DNA from: Polytrichum commune
Taxonomy: Eukaryota; Streptophyta; Polytrichopsida; Polytrichales; Polytrichaceae
Length of the DNA stretch: 64,000 bases
Assembly (NCBI GenBank): GCA_950295325.1
Contig: OX485805.1
Coordinates: forward strand, 38,241,501-38,305,500
Direction: 5' to 3'
Under the pieces are notes generated by a model. That model ran no database searches and was not told the origin of the DNA. It was given only the letters and a program-made list of their open reading frames with translations. Of this stretch, positions 20,155 to 33,152 are shown piece after piece (within the stretch, counting starts at the first letter, position 1; the number at the start of each line of letters is the position of its first letter). The position numbers were made by a program, and so were the translations under genes.

Positions 20155-20700
20155 AGCTTTGAGTTAAGCTTAAATCCCATGCCAACTCAATCTCAAATCA
20201 CAACCGCGATATGACTTAGCAATCTTCTCCTACCTATTTAGCTACGTACACTGATATGTCCAATTTGGTTGCCTTTGCAAATAGGTTGCCATTTACTCAT
20301 GCAAAATACCTTAGGTGAAAACCACATTACAAAACCTTTGTTTATCAATACGTATAGCAACCACAATAGAGACATATTCCATGTATTTTGTAATCATGGT
20401 AACAAATATATGAAATGTTGTGGAATGTGCATAAACTAGTTTGGGGCAACCTAATTGCACATATCATTGTAGCACTCCCTCATGTCTAGCTACCTCTAGC
20501 AACCACCTAGCGTGGCTCGTCTACCCATATTAGCCTAGCTCCCTCACAATCATGCTGCACATCATCATTTGTCCACCCACCCACATGGCACAACCTCCCT
20601 AGCCCCACCGCCAACAAGGATCACTGAGGCCCATGGATAGGCCCTAGTGGATTGATGGTCTAGATGTGCCATGCTTGCAACCATACAAGGCCTATTCACA
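20155..20700. repeat. Dispersed repeat, copy 2 of a pair (inverted relative to 6530-7100)
   Basis: Shares AAGCTTAAATCCCATGCCAA, AATAGGTTGCCATTTAC and AACAAGGATCACTGAGGCCC with 6530-7100, most of them as complements. No coding capacity. It is a decayed mobile sequence of unknown class. Confidence 0.6.
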
Positions 20701-21200
20701 CCGCCTCAAGTTTATTGCCTTAGCGGTGTGGGGGGCGTCGAGTATTTGGGACTTGGAGGGGGTCGATAAGTTGTGGTTGGTTCATCTAGCATATTTCTCT
20801 TTTTGCCTTCCACATTGGGAATATCCTCAAACATCCATTGGTTTAGCAATCAACACAACAAAATTTTAGTGACTATATCAACATCATGTAATTGACTAAG
20901 AAACAAGGAGCATTTTAACAATGTTTCAAAGCACATACAACATAAAGACATGTGTTTAAATGAGATTGGGCTACGTTTCCAAATAATTATTAACTATTTC
21001 TCACTCGATAGTGAGCATAATTGGAAGGACCTATGTATTTGCTTAGGGAATCAACAAACCTTCACCTCCGACAACCTTAATAAAATGAGGAGAAATATGC
21101 TTTTCAATACGTTTTTGGTTGATGTTTCAACATGGATTTGCTGGTGCAATACAAATTTGAAAACATAAAGATGATCAATAGAAGATGAAGAACAAGAAAT
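20701..21200. other. Intergenic, nothing recognised
   Basis: Short open frames at 20666-20869 and 20950-21168 have no recognisable motifs and no splice context. I see nothing else here. Confidence 0.35.
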
Positions 21201-21219
21201 ATGAACCGAACCATACCCT

Positions 21220-22342
21220 CATTCCTTGGTGTATTGGAGAAGAGACAAGGCAACATTACAATCATTTTGCAACAAGTGTGGAGTTATGACCTTTGTCAGG
21301 GCGTCGGAGAACGTCCAAGTTGGTGACAAGCGGCGTGCATAGAAAACCTTTGGCTTGCTACCTGGCCTTACGATTTCCTCTGGGACAACTGCAAGCAGTT
21401 CCATTATTCCCAAATAGCGTTAGCTAAGTACGTGAGGTGTGTGGCCCTATTGTGGGCACCTCAAACTCCATACACAAGTTTGACCATTGGATTGTATTGG
21501 AAACTATCTGACCCAAATATCAATTACAAGTCATGCAAATTATTATTTCAAGCTTCAAGATGAGAGTGGAGATGCACAAAATAGAGGAGGCCAAACTAAA
21601 GATTCTATCTCTCCCTATACTTTCACACAAGATTTACCAATTGCAATATCTATCGAACTCAAAATGGTGTTTACATATTGATCGCATAGTAGTGTAATCT
21701 CGTCGTAATACGTGGCTTCGGATGTCTACTCTCAACTTCAAACCTTGCCAGTGCCACTCAAAATATAGGTGTGCAATCAAGAAGAATGATTTCATAAGGC
21801 CCACATGCCTTGCATCTCCACTCGGAGAGATCGGAGTGGAGATGCAAAAGTTATAAGAGATCAAAGTGAAGACTCCATTTCTCTCCATGTGATCATACAT
21901 GGCCTACCAACTGCAATACCTACTAAACTCATAAGGACGTTTATGTTTCGAGCACATAGTGCGATACTGTCATAACACGTGTCATTTGATGTTCATACTC
22001 AACCACAAGCCTTGCCAAGTGCCACTCAAAATGTGGTGGTTCAATCGAGAAGAGTGGGCACCTCATAAGGCCCATGCATCTTGCTCTCTGCTACCTCACT
22101 TAATATGAAGACACATACCCCCTCATGCAGGATGCACCATTCACTAATTCAAGACTCACACCATCAAACCCAACTGCATGCACACACAAACTTATAACCA
22201 GCGTTTGGGAAGCAGTTGCGGTTAGCTCACCATAGTCTGTGGACTTTGCTATAGTGTTGCCAACCACAAGCAGAAGGAACACGAGTGTCAGCAGCACCCG
22301 CACTGCTGCACCTGGTGCCACGGAGTTTGTCTTGGCCATCAT
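21220..22342 (-). CDS. Possible secreted-protein gene: signal-peptide first exon and one candidate downstream exon
   Basis: The first exon (22342-22231) starts with a double ATG, MMAKTNSVAPGAAVRVLLTL, and a strongly hydrophobic stretch LVFLLLVVGNTIAKS, a classical secretory signal. It ends at a GTGAGC donor. Upstream is a TTTCTTTCTCTCTC-rich leader (22410-22460), common in plant 5' UTRs. A Cys-containing stretch GNNGTACSCPRG near 21350-21400 with a following GTAGC donor is a candidate exon, but phase and acceptor are unproven. Between them lie dispersed repeats (21700-22090). I cannot name the family. It may be a 5' fragment left by duplication. Confidence 0.35.
21690..22090. repeat. Two tandem-like copies of a dispersed repeat
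   Basis: Blocks around CCAGTGCCACTCAAAATATA (21748) and CAAGTGCCACTCAAAATGTG (22015), each followed by a CAATC(A/G)AGAAGA block and CATAAGGCCCA, occur about 265 bp apart. A further relative lies at 46740-46870. No protein is encoded. Confidence 0.6.
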
Positions 22343-22659
22343 GAATTGTTGTTGGGGATGCACCTTAACAAAGGAAATCTTACATATTATTCTAGGACAT
22401 CAAACGAGTGAGAGGCTCTCACAACCAACAAGAGAGAGAGAGAAAGAAAGAAAGAAAGAAGAACGACTCCGATGTTGTCACTGGTGTGAATTATGGCGTT
22501 GTTTCATTTTTGAGTTGGTCTAAGTTTATAGATGATTTCAAAACAAACGAGATGGGAATCAGTCACCCCCCTCCGCCCTTCGAAGACTACTACACATTTT
22601 CAAAGGTGGACACCGTGAACAGGTTCGATCAAGCCATTTGGTTCCTGCATGGTTGATGG

Positions 22660-25600
22660 AAAATATCTACTTCGTTTGGTAAGCCCTACTATGAATGGGT
22701 GGACTGTAGGTGGTAGGGTCCACTAGAAATCTAATGCTAGTAAAGTCACCCATCCAAGTACTATTCTAGTCTTGGTCACTCAACAAAGGAGATAGATGAT
22801 GCCAACTAGTGGTTGATGTGAATGAGAGATGCTACACCGTTGTTCATAGACTGAGGCGCATCAATGCGGCTATGAAAGCCATGCATAATAGTAGGGAGGT
22901 TAGAGTGTAGGTAGTGGTATATTTGTTCCAATTGTTGGCATACATTGTATCAAGCCCAATCCAAGTACAAGAGTGGGACCCTAAGAATACCACTACCAAT
23001 AGGAGGTCCTTGGTACAATATACATGTCAAGTGTTAGCTTTATTGTGAGTAATTTATTGTACCAAAGGACGTGGGTCTTGGAGTCCAGCCTAAATGTAGG
23101 GCTTCCATAAGGAAGTAACATGTGGCAAATTAATCTATCAACCTATCAATTTGACACCCTTACGTGACCCATGCCAGCCCGCTTCAGTTAAGGAAAGTGA
23201 AGCTCTTTGTTTATTTTTGGATTTAAAAAAAAATAGGGGCAATAATTTTGTGGTGACTCACGCATTTCATTTAAAATCTCAATAAGGATTACCTTGAGAT
23301 TTATCTTCAACACATGTGGCTTGACCGAAAGAATATTGAAAGTCATGTCATCCTCAATTGCAATGTAAAGGTTGAGTTTCATATTCTGTGTTGTTGTTTG
23401 TGGTCTAGTTATGACATAGTGTAATGACATCAATGTTCAACTCTATTGAGCACCAATGCGTCCCTCTAAACACCAAGAGCAATGTAATCCAACTACATAG
23501 GTATTTGATGAGTCACTAGAACTTGCAATGTTACTTATGTATACACAAAAGTCATGTGAAAAAAAAGTAAAAAAAGTTTTACCATACAACATGATACATC
23601 TAAAGAGTTATACTTATGTAGCTTGCTTTCAAAGACCCAGGAAGGTCACCAAAGTGCACGTAGAAAACTATGTGAGATCATTAATAACATGAATATGAAT
23701 CATGAAGACTAAAACTTACAAAATACGTAGAAGTTTGGTAGCATGGGGAGAAATGGAAAAAATAACACTCATATGATTACCATAGGATACCATCAAAAAT
23801 GGTCCAATGGGGAGTCCAACATGTTATTAATATATGTATATATGGGTTTGGTTTATTTTTGGAGAACTTATGCTACACTAGGATTTGATGCGATGATGAA
23901 TGAAACCAAGAGTGCAATGTAGAAGTTGGATTGCAAGGAGGGTTGAGATTGATTTGATGAAGCCGCTTTACTCTGATGATTGATGCATGTTGAGTTGTCC
24001 GTTAAGGGCATATTTCATGGCAAATATTTTGTGCAATGATCATTGTTTTTTTGTACATTGTTGAAGAAGAAGAAGAACTCGATCCGGTCTCCGGAGGAGG
24101 CTGGAGTGACTAGAGTGTTTGTTCGTAGAACATCCTTAGCCACGCCCTAGGGCAATGGATACATTGTTGAATTCATATTTGATAGTTCAAATGCCTTGTA
24201 TACCATAGGGGATCATGGCTTTTGCTTGATGGAAAATCCTCTCCTTAGCAAAACGTTCTATGATTTAGAACACTTCATTAATATTTTTATAGGTTTATTG
24301 TTTTGTTCTTATATTTCAATCTATACATATACTACATAGCAAGTCTTTGTCATCCCCCCTGAAGTGCATAGAGGGGGTATTGATTTGAATTTTCCATATT
24401 GCGTATTCATATTATAACTTGTATGATACTATCCAAAAACTTTATAGTTTTCTATATTGGATGAAACTAGGGCAAATAGTTTTCTCTCCATCAAACATGG
24501 AGACTGGCTTATGCTTATATAAAAAAGGTACCAACAACATGTGGAAATATGGTCTTATTGATCATTTGATGATAAACCTAAAATAATAATTGCATTAGCT
24601 TCTATGATATGTATTGCAAACTTAGATGCTTATGAGTTACATCCGGGGTAAAAAAAGTTGTCTTTAACGACTTTATTGATGAAAGCTATGACTTTTCATC
24701 ATACATATGAACCTTATGGCGGGACACCGATGTCCCATAATACACCGGTTAAACCCTAAAGCCCATGTCAACATAAAAAATGATAAGTTGAAGGTGACCA
24801 AAGTGGCGTTGAGATTATCTTGACGTCATTTACATGCTCTAATGTTTGAAGTTGGTTTTTATTTTCGCTCACTTACAACAACAAAACCAATCATTAAGGA
24901 GGCTTTGATTTATTTGGGACACTAATGTCATGCCATGAGGTTCATATGATAGGAGTTGATTGTTATTCAAAAGTATATTTGTATACATATATTAATGGCT
25001 ATATGTGAATGTAATTATCTGTCACTTGTCACTTGTCACTATATTATCGCTTGTATTTAATCATTTAAATTGTATGTATATTACTTAATTTCACCAAAAA
25101 AAGACTTGTATATAGGGGATTTTTGGAGTATGTTGCAAACACATGTGATTCTTAATGAAAGATGCACCCCGGGGTCATCCCATAATACTTTTGGCACTAA
25201 ATGAATGACTCACATGAATGAAAGAAAAATATTCTTAAACTACAATATATTGCTTTATAAATGCATTTGTAAATTGTCAACACCCCGCCTTAAAATGCTT
25301 TAGAAGCATATAATTTTCTACTTAAATTGAGGGGAAAAAATGGTGTGTTGTTAATTATCCTCCAATTCCATGTGTGTACTGCATCCTATATTTGACTTCC
25401 AAGTTAGATGATTGTGATGCTACACAAAGTTCATCCATCATTTTTTAGGTTGAAGGCCAAGTCTTTCCAACAAATGCTCACCCATCGATGATCAAACTAA
25501 CTTGGAATCTTGATGATTATTGTTGTGAAGATTTGCATGATTAAGTGAACATAACTTTGAGATTATTTCAAGGATAATTCACAGCAATTAAAAATTATGC

Positions 25601-26473
25601 GGTTACTCAAAAGACAATATCCCAGACTTTGTCATGACTATGAGCCATTGATCATTTGCCAAGCTTTTGAGCTTACAACTGAAATAAAGGATGAACTAAA
25701 GTGATAGAAGTCCACACACATAGGACAAAACCATGCACGACTGAGAAAGCTCCAATGAATCATAAGAGTGTGAACCAAACTTTATGTAGAAGGAATGAAG
25801 GAGTAAAAGAAATAGATTGTTGTTAGAAACCTTAGTCCAATGTGACATTAATCCTTATAGACACTAGCCAGTCTTCCCTGAGACCTTATACTCTGGAATT
25901 TTTTTTCCTTGTGTTAGTTTAAGTGATAGCAAAAACCTAACTACATTGTTACTACAATTTGGTTGCTTTATTTCATTAGTTTTTGTATTTGGTTGTGGAG
26001 CCTCCTTAATTTGATTTAGTATTGGGTTGAACTTTCTGGGATCGCCATGCGCAACTACTCCCACACCTGCTCTTCTAGTGATTGTATTGATATGCCTTGC
26101 ATTTTGCTAAATCGGCAAGTCCGTTTACAACATTGTTGTCCTCGGAATAAAGCCAACATACATGTATGCTAGATCTTTGTTGACCTATCCAAAACTCATA
26201 GAGGTAGATTGTCGTTGTTGTGTGTTCATCCCATCATTCACTTTTGGCATATTTCCTGCTGCTGCAGTAATTCTCCCCCTAGCTGATTGTTTGCCATGTC
26301 CTATGGTAATTTCTAAGCTTGTCAATTGCACCACTTGATAAACTTCTTTTTATTGGATTTGCATTCACACATCAATACATGAGTGCTCTAGAACTAAGCT
26401 TGTTCGAATTATTTGTTGGTGATCCATTTGCCTTGATGTACATGATGCATCGGATCTATTTATGACCGCGTTT
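22660..26473. other. Intergenic, decayed repeats without recognisable genes
   Basis: About 3.8 kb of AT-rich sequence with only short, motif-free open frames (for example 23188-23433 and 25864-26064). I saw no splice-consistent exons, RNA genes or terminal repeats. A small GC-richer island at 24070-24150 did not resolve into a feature. Confidence 0.4.
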
Positions 26474-27226
26474 GGGGCCATTCACGGTTGGGGTACTACT
26501 TTTGGCTGTCTAACGGAAAACGGATTTTTTTGGATAACTTCACATGCTTGGTATGCTTAGATTTGTATTGTGAAGCATATTTTGGATCATACCTACATTT
26601 CATACTCCATATCGAGTACACTGACAAAGTTAATTTAGAAGGAATAGGGTCATCTAAGATATCCTTTTGATTCCTTAAAGGACATTCAAGAGTGTTGTCT
26701 TAATTGTTCACCTTAGGATCAAGGAATGAAAAAGACAACAAGAATCAATCGAAACGATCCCAATTTTTTTCCTCACACTCATCGTTCAAGTGTGTACCAA
26801 TAGAACCAAATATGTATTGAATAGCAATTGCCCAACTTTACATGTGGCACCAAACATGTCCAAATATACATATACTCACGGCCACACGTAAAAGGAACAT
26901 CTAGTATTAGAATTGGACAAATTTTTTTATATGAATGGACACATGACACTTTTACCAACGTACCAAGATACATAACAGGAAATAATTGACCACCAATGCA
27001 CACCTAAATAGCAAAAAAATGCCACTGATGTGGCCTAGGGTTTAGGGTTTAGGGTGATTATTAAATAATAATAAAAATCTTTCTTGATAAAGCTTATGAA
27101 CTATCTACTTATTTATGTAAAATTTATTGATCAAATAATAGTAAATCATGATAAAAACTAAGGTCAATGCGACAAAGTCCTTAAGTCCTTTGTCCCAAAA
27201 GTAGTACCCCAATTGTGAATGGCCCC
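26474..27226. mobile_element. 753-bp non-autonomous TIR element (MITE-like)
   Basis: Terminal inverted repeats of 32 bp: GGGGCCATTCACGGTTGGGG at 26474, and the complement at 27195-27226 with two mismatches. The outer flanks read GTTT on both sides, a possible short target duplication. The GGGGCC/GTTTGG-type end recalls PIF/Harbinger MITEs, but superfamily is not settled. It encodes no protein. It contains about two and a half plant telomere-type TTTAGGG units at 27035-27053. Confidence 0.7.
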
Positions 27227-27760
27227 GTTTGGTTAGTGCATTAATGGTACCAAAAACTTGTTGGGTTTTTTGCAAGGATTTGGGTCCAATGAGTTTCTCT
27301 TTGGTGTCCTTCTCTACCCATTTAGGTGTGTTTCTTATTCATACTAAGGGTAACTCATTTCACCACATGGGATTATACATGAACTCAGAACCCTTGTTGT
27401 TTACGACAAAATGATCAACCTTCTACCCATGTAAACCCATCCGTCTCATCCTCTTTGTGTAATGTCACTACATATGAATCTACCCCTCTTGTTGTACCCC
27501 CATCTCTATGCATGCATTTGCGCTCCCCACACTCTTTTATCTTATGGATTAATAAGAGGTGGAATTAGCATCTCACTTGGAGGTAATCGTAATCAATTAA
27601 CCACCGGTGCGGTGGATCTTCATTACAGCATTCTATCTCTATGGATGTGCCATAACGTTTGGACAAATCTAGAGCAATGCAAAATCTATGATTTTCAACT
27701 AAACTGTTACTTTTGTCAAATCCTATGATCTGTCTTAGGCGATTTGCAAGTTGCATCGCA
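27227..27760. other. Intergenic, nothing recognised
   Basis: Only short open frames with no recognisable motif. Confidence 0.35.
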
Positions 27761-27889
27761 TCATCCCTGAATTCTTACGGTATTCTCTTCAAGGTGACCC
27801 ACATTGGTAGTTTGAAGGCTAAAGGGGTGTCTGGATTGGATCAGAAACCCGTTGCTACATAATGCATGAACTCGTCTCCGGTTTACGAG

Positions 27890-28311
27890 ATGATTTCATC
27901 AACAATTGTTAGATAGCATCATCAATTGCAGTTTTGAGATTTTTTTTTTTGAAAGAGACAAATCACGTCTAGCATGTTGCATTTTAATCTTGTTTTCTGG
28001 TGCTAGCTTCACGTTAATCATGGTCAACCAACAAGCTTCAGCAACAACATCTAACCTACGGCCCGTGAGCTTACTGATTAGGGTATGCCATGTGAGGAAT
28101 TCAATTCGAGGTTGGATCTCCTCTTTATTGATGTGGATCACCCCCTGACCCAAGATTAATCTGAATGTCATCACTGTTGCGTATCATGCCATCCGGCATC
28201 TTCTCCCTTTCTATTGTTCGTAGAGAATTCAAACCTAGGTCAAGATGATTTGCGCCATCTGCAATGTATACTCATCTCGATCTAATAACAACCCTCCTCC
28301 CGTGGCATGAA
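27890..28311 (-). pseudogene. Unknown reading frame, part downstream of the CACTA insertion
   Basis: The minus-strand frame from 40578 joins this region when the CACTA element is removed: ...VTVANEQ, then IHATGGGLLLDRDEYTLQMA and QIILT before a stop near 28245. Further down, other frames read INKEEIQPRIEFLTWHTLIS and VVAEACWLTMINVKL, suggesting a longer degraded coding region. The family is not recognised. The join is a good test of the CACTA boundaries. Confidence 0.45.
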
Positions 28312-28419
28312 TCTCACTACTAAGTTTTTTGAGGGTTAATGTCTCAATTTGAGACATTAGTTGCATTGGCCGGAGTTTATACAAGAGAATTGTTTAATGT
28401 CTACTTCGAGACATTCTTG

Positions 28420-28510
28420 AGACATTCATTATAAGAATGTCTAGAATGGGACATTATAAGAATGTCTAGAGTGGGACATTATAAGAATGTCTAGAATGGG
28501 ACATTATCGT
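28420..28510. repeat. 26-bp tandem repeat in the left CACTA subterminal region
   Basis: Three units of ATTATAAGAATGTCTAGAAT plus GGGAC, about 26 bp each, end near 28506. The ATGTC/GACAT words match the subterminal GAGACATT repeats at the other end and are probably transposase-binding sites. Confidence 0.75.
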
Positions 28511-29002
28511 GTATTACCATGCTCAACCACATATTTACACATTAACTATTGCACATTTACTATTCACTCGGATTTCGCGGTTAACTTTTCTATAATTACC
28601 ACAAAAGTTTTTTTTTGCGTCATGTTTTACGGTGCCGCACTAGTTGTTGAGATTGGTTTTTTACTAGTGACGTAAGATCGCCACTTGTCGTGTCCACATT
28701 CGTCCATTTTGCAAAGACGTGTGCGGCCAATATTGGCTACTTTTTGAATGTTTAAATTAGGTTAGTTTAATTTAATGTAGCTTTGCTGTGTGCTTTTTCT
28801 CAGAAATCACGGTGGTTACATCCGAATGGACCGGTTCAGGTTAAGCAAAACCCAATCAAAGATATGAATCTTTTGCACAAAATCAATTAATTCCCAAATG
28901 CACAATGTATTGTCAAAATGAAAAATGGTGTACACTTCATTGAAGAATCGCATTTAATTCAAGGACAAGGACATCATGTCACACTCTATGAGCTATGCAA
29001 AC

Positions 29003-30765
29003 TCAACTATTCCAAATGGTGTTTAAAATCTCCTGAAATATTGGCACTGGCACATCCTCTGCATCTCCCACCTCTGCATCATCAGACTCTACATCGTCTC
29101 CCACCTCTGCACCATCTACATCAGCAAATGCTGCTACCTGATTGCGCATCTTCAAAACTAGTGCCTTGTAACCCTCCCACTTAGCATACTCGGTCTCCTC
29201 TTCGGATGGCTCGGTGTTGAAATCTTTGTATTGCAAAAAACATTCGCCAAAATTGCCATTTTAGTCTCTCTCTCATGAAGTGCCATCACATAAACTTAGA
29301 TAAGGAGTGTGGAGGAAAAATTCGTGCAACACCCGGGGCTCATTGGCGGCTGGATGATTTCCATAGTTTCCTGCAACATGACAATTCCAAATATTATTAC
29401 AACTTCAATCTTTGTATGCTAGCTAATATACTTCATGCTATATTTTGAGGAGCAATATAGTTGCAATTTTAGTCTTACAGATTTAAATGGGTAAGAAAAG
29501 TCATATAAAACAAACCTTTCTTGTGCCCGAAATGAGTCAATGCTGGCCCATGACATGGACATATTATCCATGCGGCAGGAGAGCTGGAGGATGGAAACCC
29601 TAGGCACACTGCCAGCCTTGCGCACAGGCTTCCACTCTACATCCATGGCCACAACCTTAGCCCCATCTAGGGCTACAAGGAGGATATTGAATTCTTCCGA
29701 ATCCCCGGAGTCAACAAAAAGAATGCGTTCTCGTGGAAGCCCAAGCTGCCAGTAATCAGAATCCTTGTTGCTACCATCCATCTGATCCTCAGATGTTGTT
29801 TCTGAAGCACCCGCCCTCCTTATCCACATTCATAGCATCTTCAAAGCCAATCACATGTAACCACCTGCGAGATCCATGCACACAACACATGCCTACATCC
29901 TATCTACAAGTAAACTGACTTTTAAACTTTAGTTCAACTCTAAGAAAACTCATAGAGGAAAATTACATAAGACTTGATCCAAGGGAAGTCAAGTTCAAGA
30001 TTAACTTACGAATCTCCTTTGAAATGCAGCAAGTCCTCCTCTCCCAAACTTCTGATGTCTCTTCCTTGCCAATGCAGCAGTCCTTGCTTTCTCGAATGCC
30101 TTCACATGTTTGGGTTCCTTCTCTTGTCGCTCTAATTCGTCTCGAGCAAAACGCCTCTCCCCGTACAACAATTTTTTCCTCCCCTCTCTCGATCTTAAAA
30201 CTTTTCTAGCTCGGTACTTTGCTGATCGGAGAATACTTCCCATCTGCAGCCCAATTTCATGTAAGTTTTGCAACTTTCTACCTGTTGGAAATATGAAATA
30301 TTGCATTAATTCACAACTACATCCACAAAAATAATTCAAGAATTTTTCAAAGATGCTCACATAATTATCAACATTGCTCTCCGACCAATGATGTGGAAAT
30401 TCCTTTCGCAATTGCCTCCAAAATTCCACTTTTAATTTCTCTGGTTGCTTCTTCCACGTCAGATGCCACGGAAATGTCCTAATACCTACATCATACATCC
30501 ACTTGCGCATTGCTGCCCAGGTCTTCCCTTCCTCATCCCCTTCACCATTTGTTAGTATTGGGCCACTATATGCGGGCCGGTAGCGTCTTTCTGCTGCACG
30601 CATGGCAATTATTTCTACGGCCTCATCTGTGCTAGGGTTTGCCTTATCAATAACGGCATGATTTCCTACACTTACCTCTTGCACTAGTACCCTCTCGTCG
30701 TCATTGGACATCATAATAATGTGTTGAAATCGACTTGGTTGCAGTAGGATTCTGGAATTTGTCAA
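29003..30765 (-). CDS. Second CACTA gene (TNPA/Ptta-like), gene model incomplete
   Basis: The main exon (30765-30001) includes KTWAAMRKWMYDVGIRTFPW, a lysine/tryptophan-rich stretch WRQLRKEFPHHWSESNVDNY and a basic helical region KYRARKVLRSREGRKKLLYG. This layout is like the Ptta/En/Spm-type plant transposase companion proteins, which bind subterminal repeats. A GTAAGT donor sits at its end (near 30009). Candidate downstream exons: NYGNHPAANEPRVLHEFFLH near 29280-29375 and the acidic EPSEEETEYAKWEGYKALVL...ILNTIWNS, ending at 29003. Exon joins were not proven. The captured exonuclease exon lies within what would be its intron. Confidence 0.55.
29545..29857 (-). pseudogene. Captured exon of a mut-7-like 3'-5' exonuclease
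   Basis: An acceptor CTCGCAG near 29858 and a donor AAG|GTTTGT near 29520-29525 bracket a frame reading MDGSNKDSDYWQLGLPRERI, then VVAMDVEWKP and RVSILQLSCR. DVEW is the exonuclease I motif of DEDD 3'-5' exonucleases (RNase D/mut-7/WRN class), and VSILQLS is the matching beta strand. Only the start of the nuclease fold is present; the remaining Exo II and III motifs are missing. The piece sits inside the CACTA element on the strand of its second gene, so it looks like a host-gene fragment picked up by the transposon. It is unlikely to be active. Confidence 0.7.
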
Positions 30766-30789
30766 CAGATGGTATCCTCTTACCTATGA

Positions 30790-33130
30790 TTGAGGAGAAC
30801 TGCTAGTTAGTTACAGATGAACCGGTTGATTTTGTTGGGATCCCAGTACTATGCTGTGAAGGGTGAATTATATACATGCATGAACTGTACAATCAGAATT
30901 GATCACCCTAGTTGGATTCCTAAGAGCTTACAAGAGATTGAATTGATTTTCTTTGAACATGCAACAGTATTGTACCTGTAGTCACAACATAACCCCCGAA
31001 AAGGTGGGACGCAACCGGGCCGGCCGTTTTTGGATCTCCAACCTTCAATTAACAAGCTCCAGCACCAAACATGTGTGTGCTTCTACCCATCACCTTGACA
31101 TCCGTCTCTCCCGATCAGTAAATGAACCTCCTTCAGAACCTTTATGACCCCCCTCTGTCACCAACACAAAATGTTAACCTAGCAGTATTTGTCATTCCTT
31201 GCAGAAAAAAGTTGGATAAACTTCAAGTTGGGATGACAGAGTTTGTGCACGAATTCATAGAGGTTTATGGGTTTACGGGTTTTTTGTACCAGTAGGAAAT
31301 TTAAATGTCTTGTGATTGATTTTTGATATCATCCAAGTAGATTTTGTAGTCATGTGCAAGTATCCTAATATAAATGTGGTATTGACTCGGGTAATAGAAT
31401 AGGTTACATCTTATGTTACCACCAAGTATCGATTTCTGATTCTGAGTCAGTTCTTCCAAATTCCACTATTGAGATTGTGTATTGATTTGCCTATATATCG
31501 GCACAACATTGATTTTTGCACGTGGCGTTCTTTCCTTACACCTGCTAGAAGTCATGAACCTGGCAAGCACTGAAGAAATTGTTGGCACAATAAGCATGAC
31601 ACACATGCCTAACCTTCCTTATAATTGAAGTAGTTTGGGTTCAATAGTCAACATACAACATTCTCCTATATCAATATCTTCCATTCACCCCAGCGACATT
31701 ACATGTCATATGACACTAAATATTGCTAGTAGTCAGTAAATGTCATAACCTTAGACTTCTTAACCTGGTTGTTTTAAAATCTGTCCCAAATGAGCCACAT
31801 GAAAACACATGCGATTGTTAACCTATCCTCCAACAACATCTTCACCACTCCATGAAGGAAGCTACTCAACTGATTCACATGACAAAACATGCAATTGTGG
31901 CCTGGAAGCATAGGAAAGCTTAGTTTCAAAAGACATAAACATCATGATGAGGTGGGAAGCTTACTGGGTGGAGTTGCTTCTATAAGATTCTCTGTGTTTG
32001 GTGTTCAGGATTCACATTCGAGAGACAGTTGGAAGGACATGCCAGCAACCTCTGCATGATCCACAATTACAATTACAAGACACCAGGTACCAAAATTTTG
32101 ACCACCTCCAGAAGAGCAATCCAGGTTTGGGCAATGCTATGAAATTGATGCATACAACTTATTGGAGCATTGAAACAGTGTGAAATTCATCATTTCATTT
32201 TGCTATGTAGCATCTGGTTTAGGGTCCAAGCCTGACCCTGACTTCTACCGTCATCTACCATGACTTCTTGACCTAGTTGTTTTAAAATCTGTCCCAAATG
32301 AGCCACATGAAAACACATGTGATTGTTAACCTATCCTCCAGCAACATCTTCACCACTCTATGAAGGAAGCTACTCAACTGTTTCACATTACAAAACATGC
32401 AATTGTGGCCTGGAAGCATAGGAAAGCTTAGTTTCAAAAGACATAAACATCATGATGTGGAGGGAAGCTTACTGGGTGGAGTTGCTTCTATAAGATTCTC
32501 TGTGTTTGGTGTTCAGGATTCACATTCGAGAGACAGTTGGGAAAGCTGCAAGAATCGCAAGGACTTTAGTCACCTTCCTGTGAGTTCCTCGAAGCATTAT
32601 CATACTCTATCTACAAGAAATCTCAAATCTTGTACTCTTCCCTTGAAAACCGGATCTCACCTGGTGTAGGGTTGCTCTGCTCAAGCAAAGGAAGACCAAA
32701 GAATCGCAACGGTACTGTTCCTATACTCACACCTTGCTACCCGAAGAGGTGTGACACAACCGGCCCAGCAGCTTCTTCTCCCACCTTGCAATCAGCAGGC
32801 TCCATGTGTGAGCTTCTTCCCCACTGCCAAGCACCCATCTCGCTGATCAGTAAGGCGACCTAAACCCTAAACCCTTTCTCTAGCCCAACTAGTAAGGTCC
32901 AATTGAGAAAAGTCCAACTTTTCCGTCGATTCATTTCTTTTCCAATAATTTGTAATTTGTTCCTTTGAGTAGCTCATAATCTCTATTTTTTATGGGTTTT
33001 TTGGAATTATTTATACATAAAGCAGCTATGGTATTACAGTATGCCAACCAATAAGCCAATATATAAAATTGAGGTTTTAGGGTATCAATTTATAAAATGG
33101 GTGTGTGTATTGTTGTTATTATTGTTTTGT
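30790..33130. promoter_or_regulatory. Divergent intergenic region of the CACTA element with internal duplications
   Basis: This region separates the minus-strand gene (30765) from the plus-strand transposase (33153). A block of about 280 bp is duplicated in direct orientation 508 bp apart (31755-32035 and 32262-32541). A second block at 30980-31145 (CCCCGAAAAGGTGGGACGC) has a diverged relative at 32735-32860 (ACCCGAAGAGGTGTGACAC). These probably include both promoters and untranslated exons. No coding region was recognised. Confidence 0.55.
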
Positions 33131-33152
33131 ATGTAGATAACAAATTGCTGGG

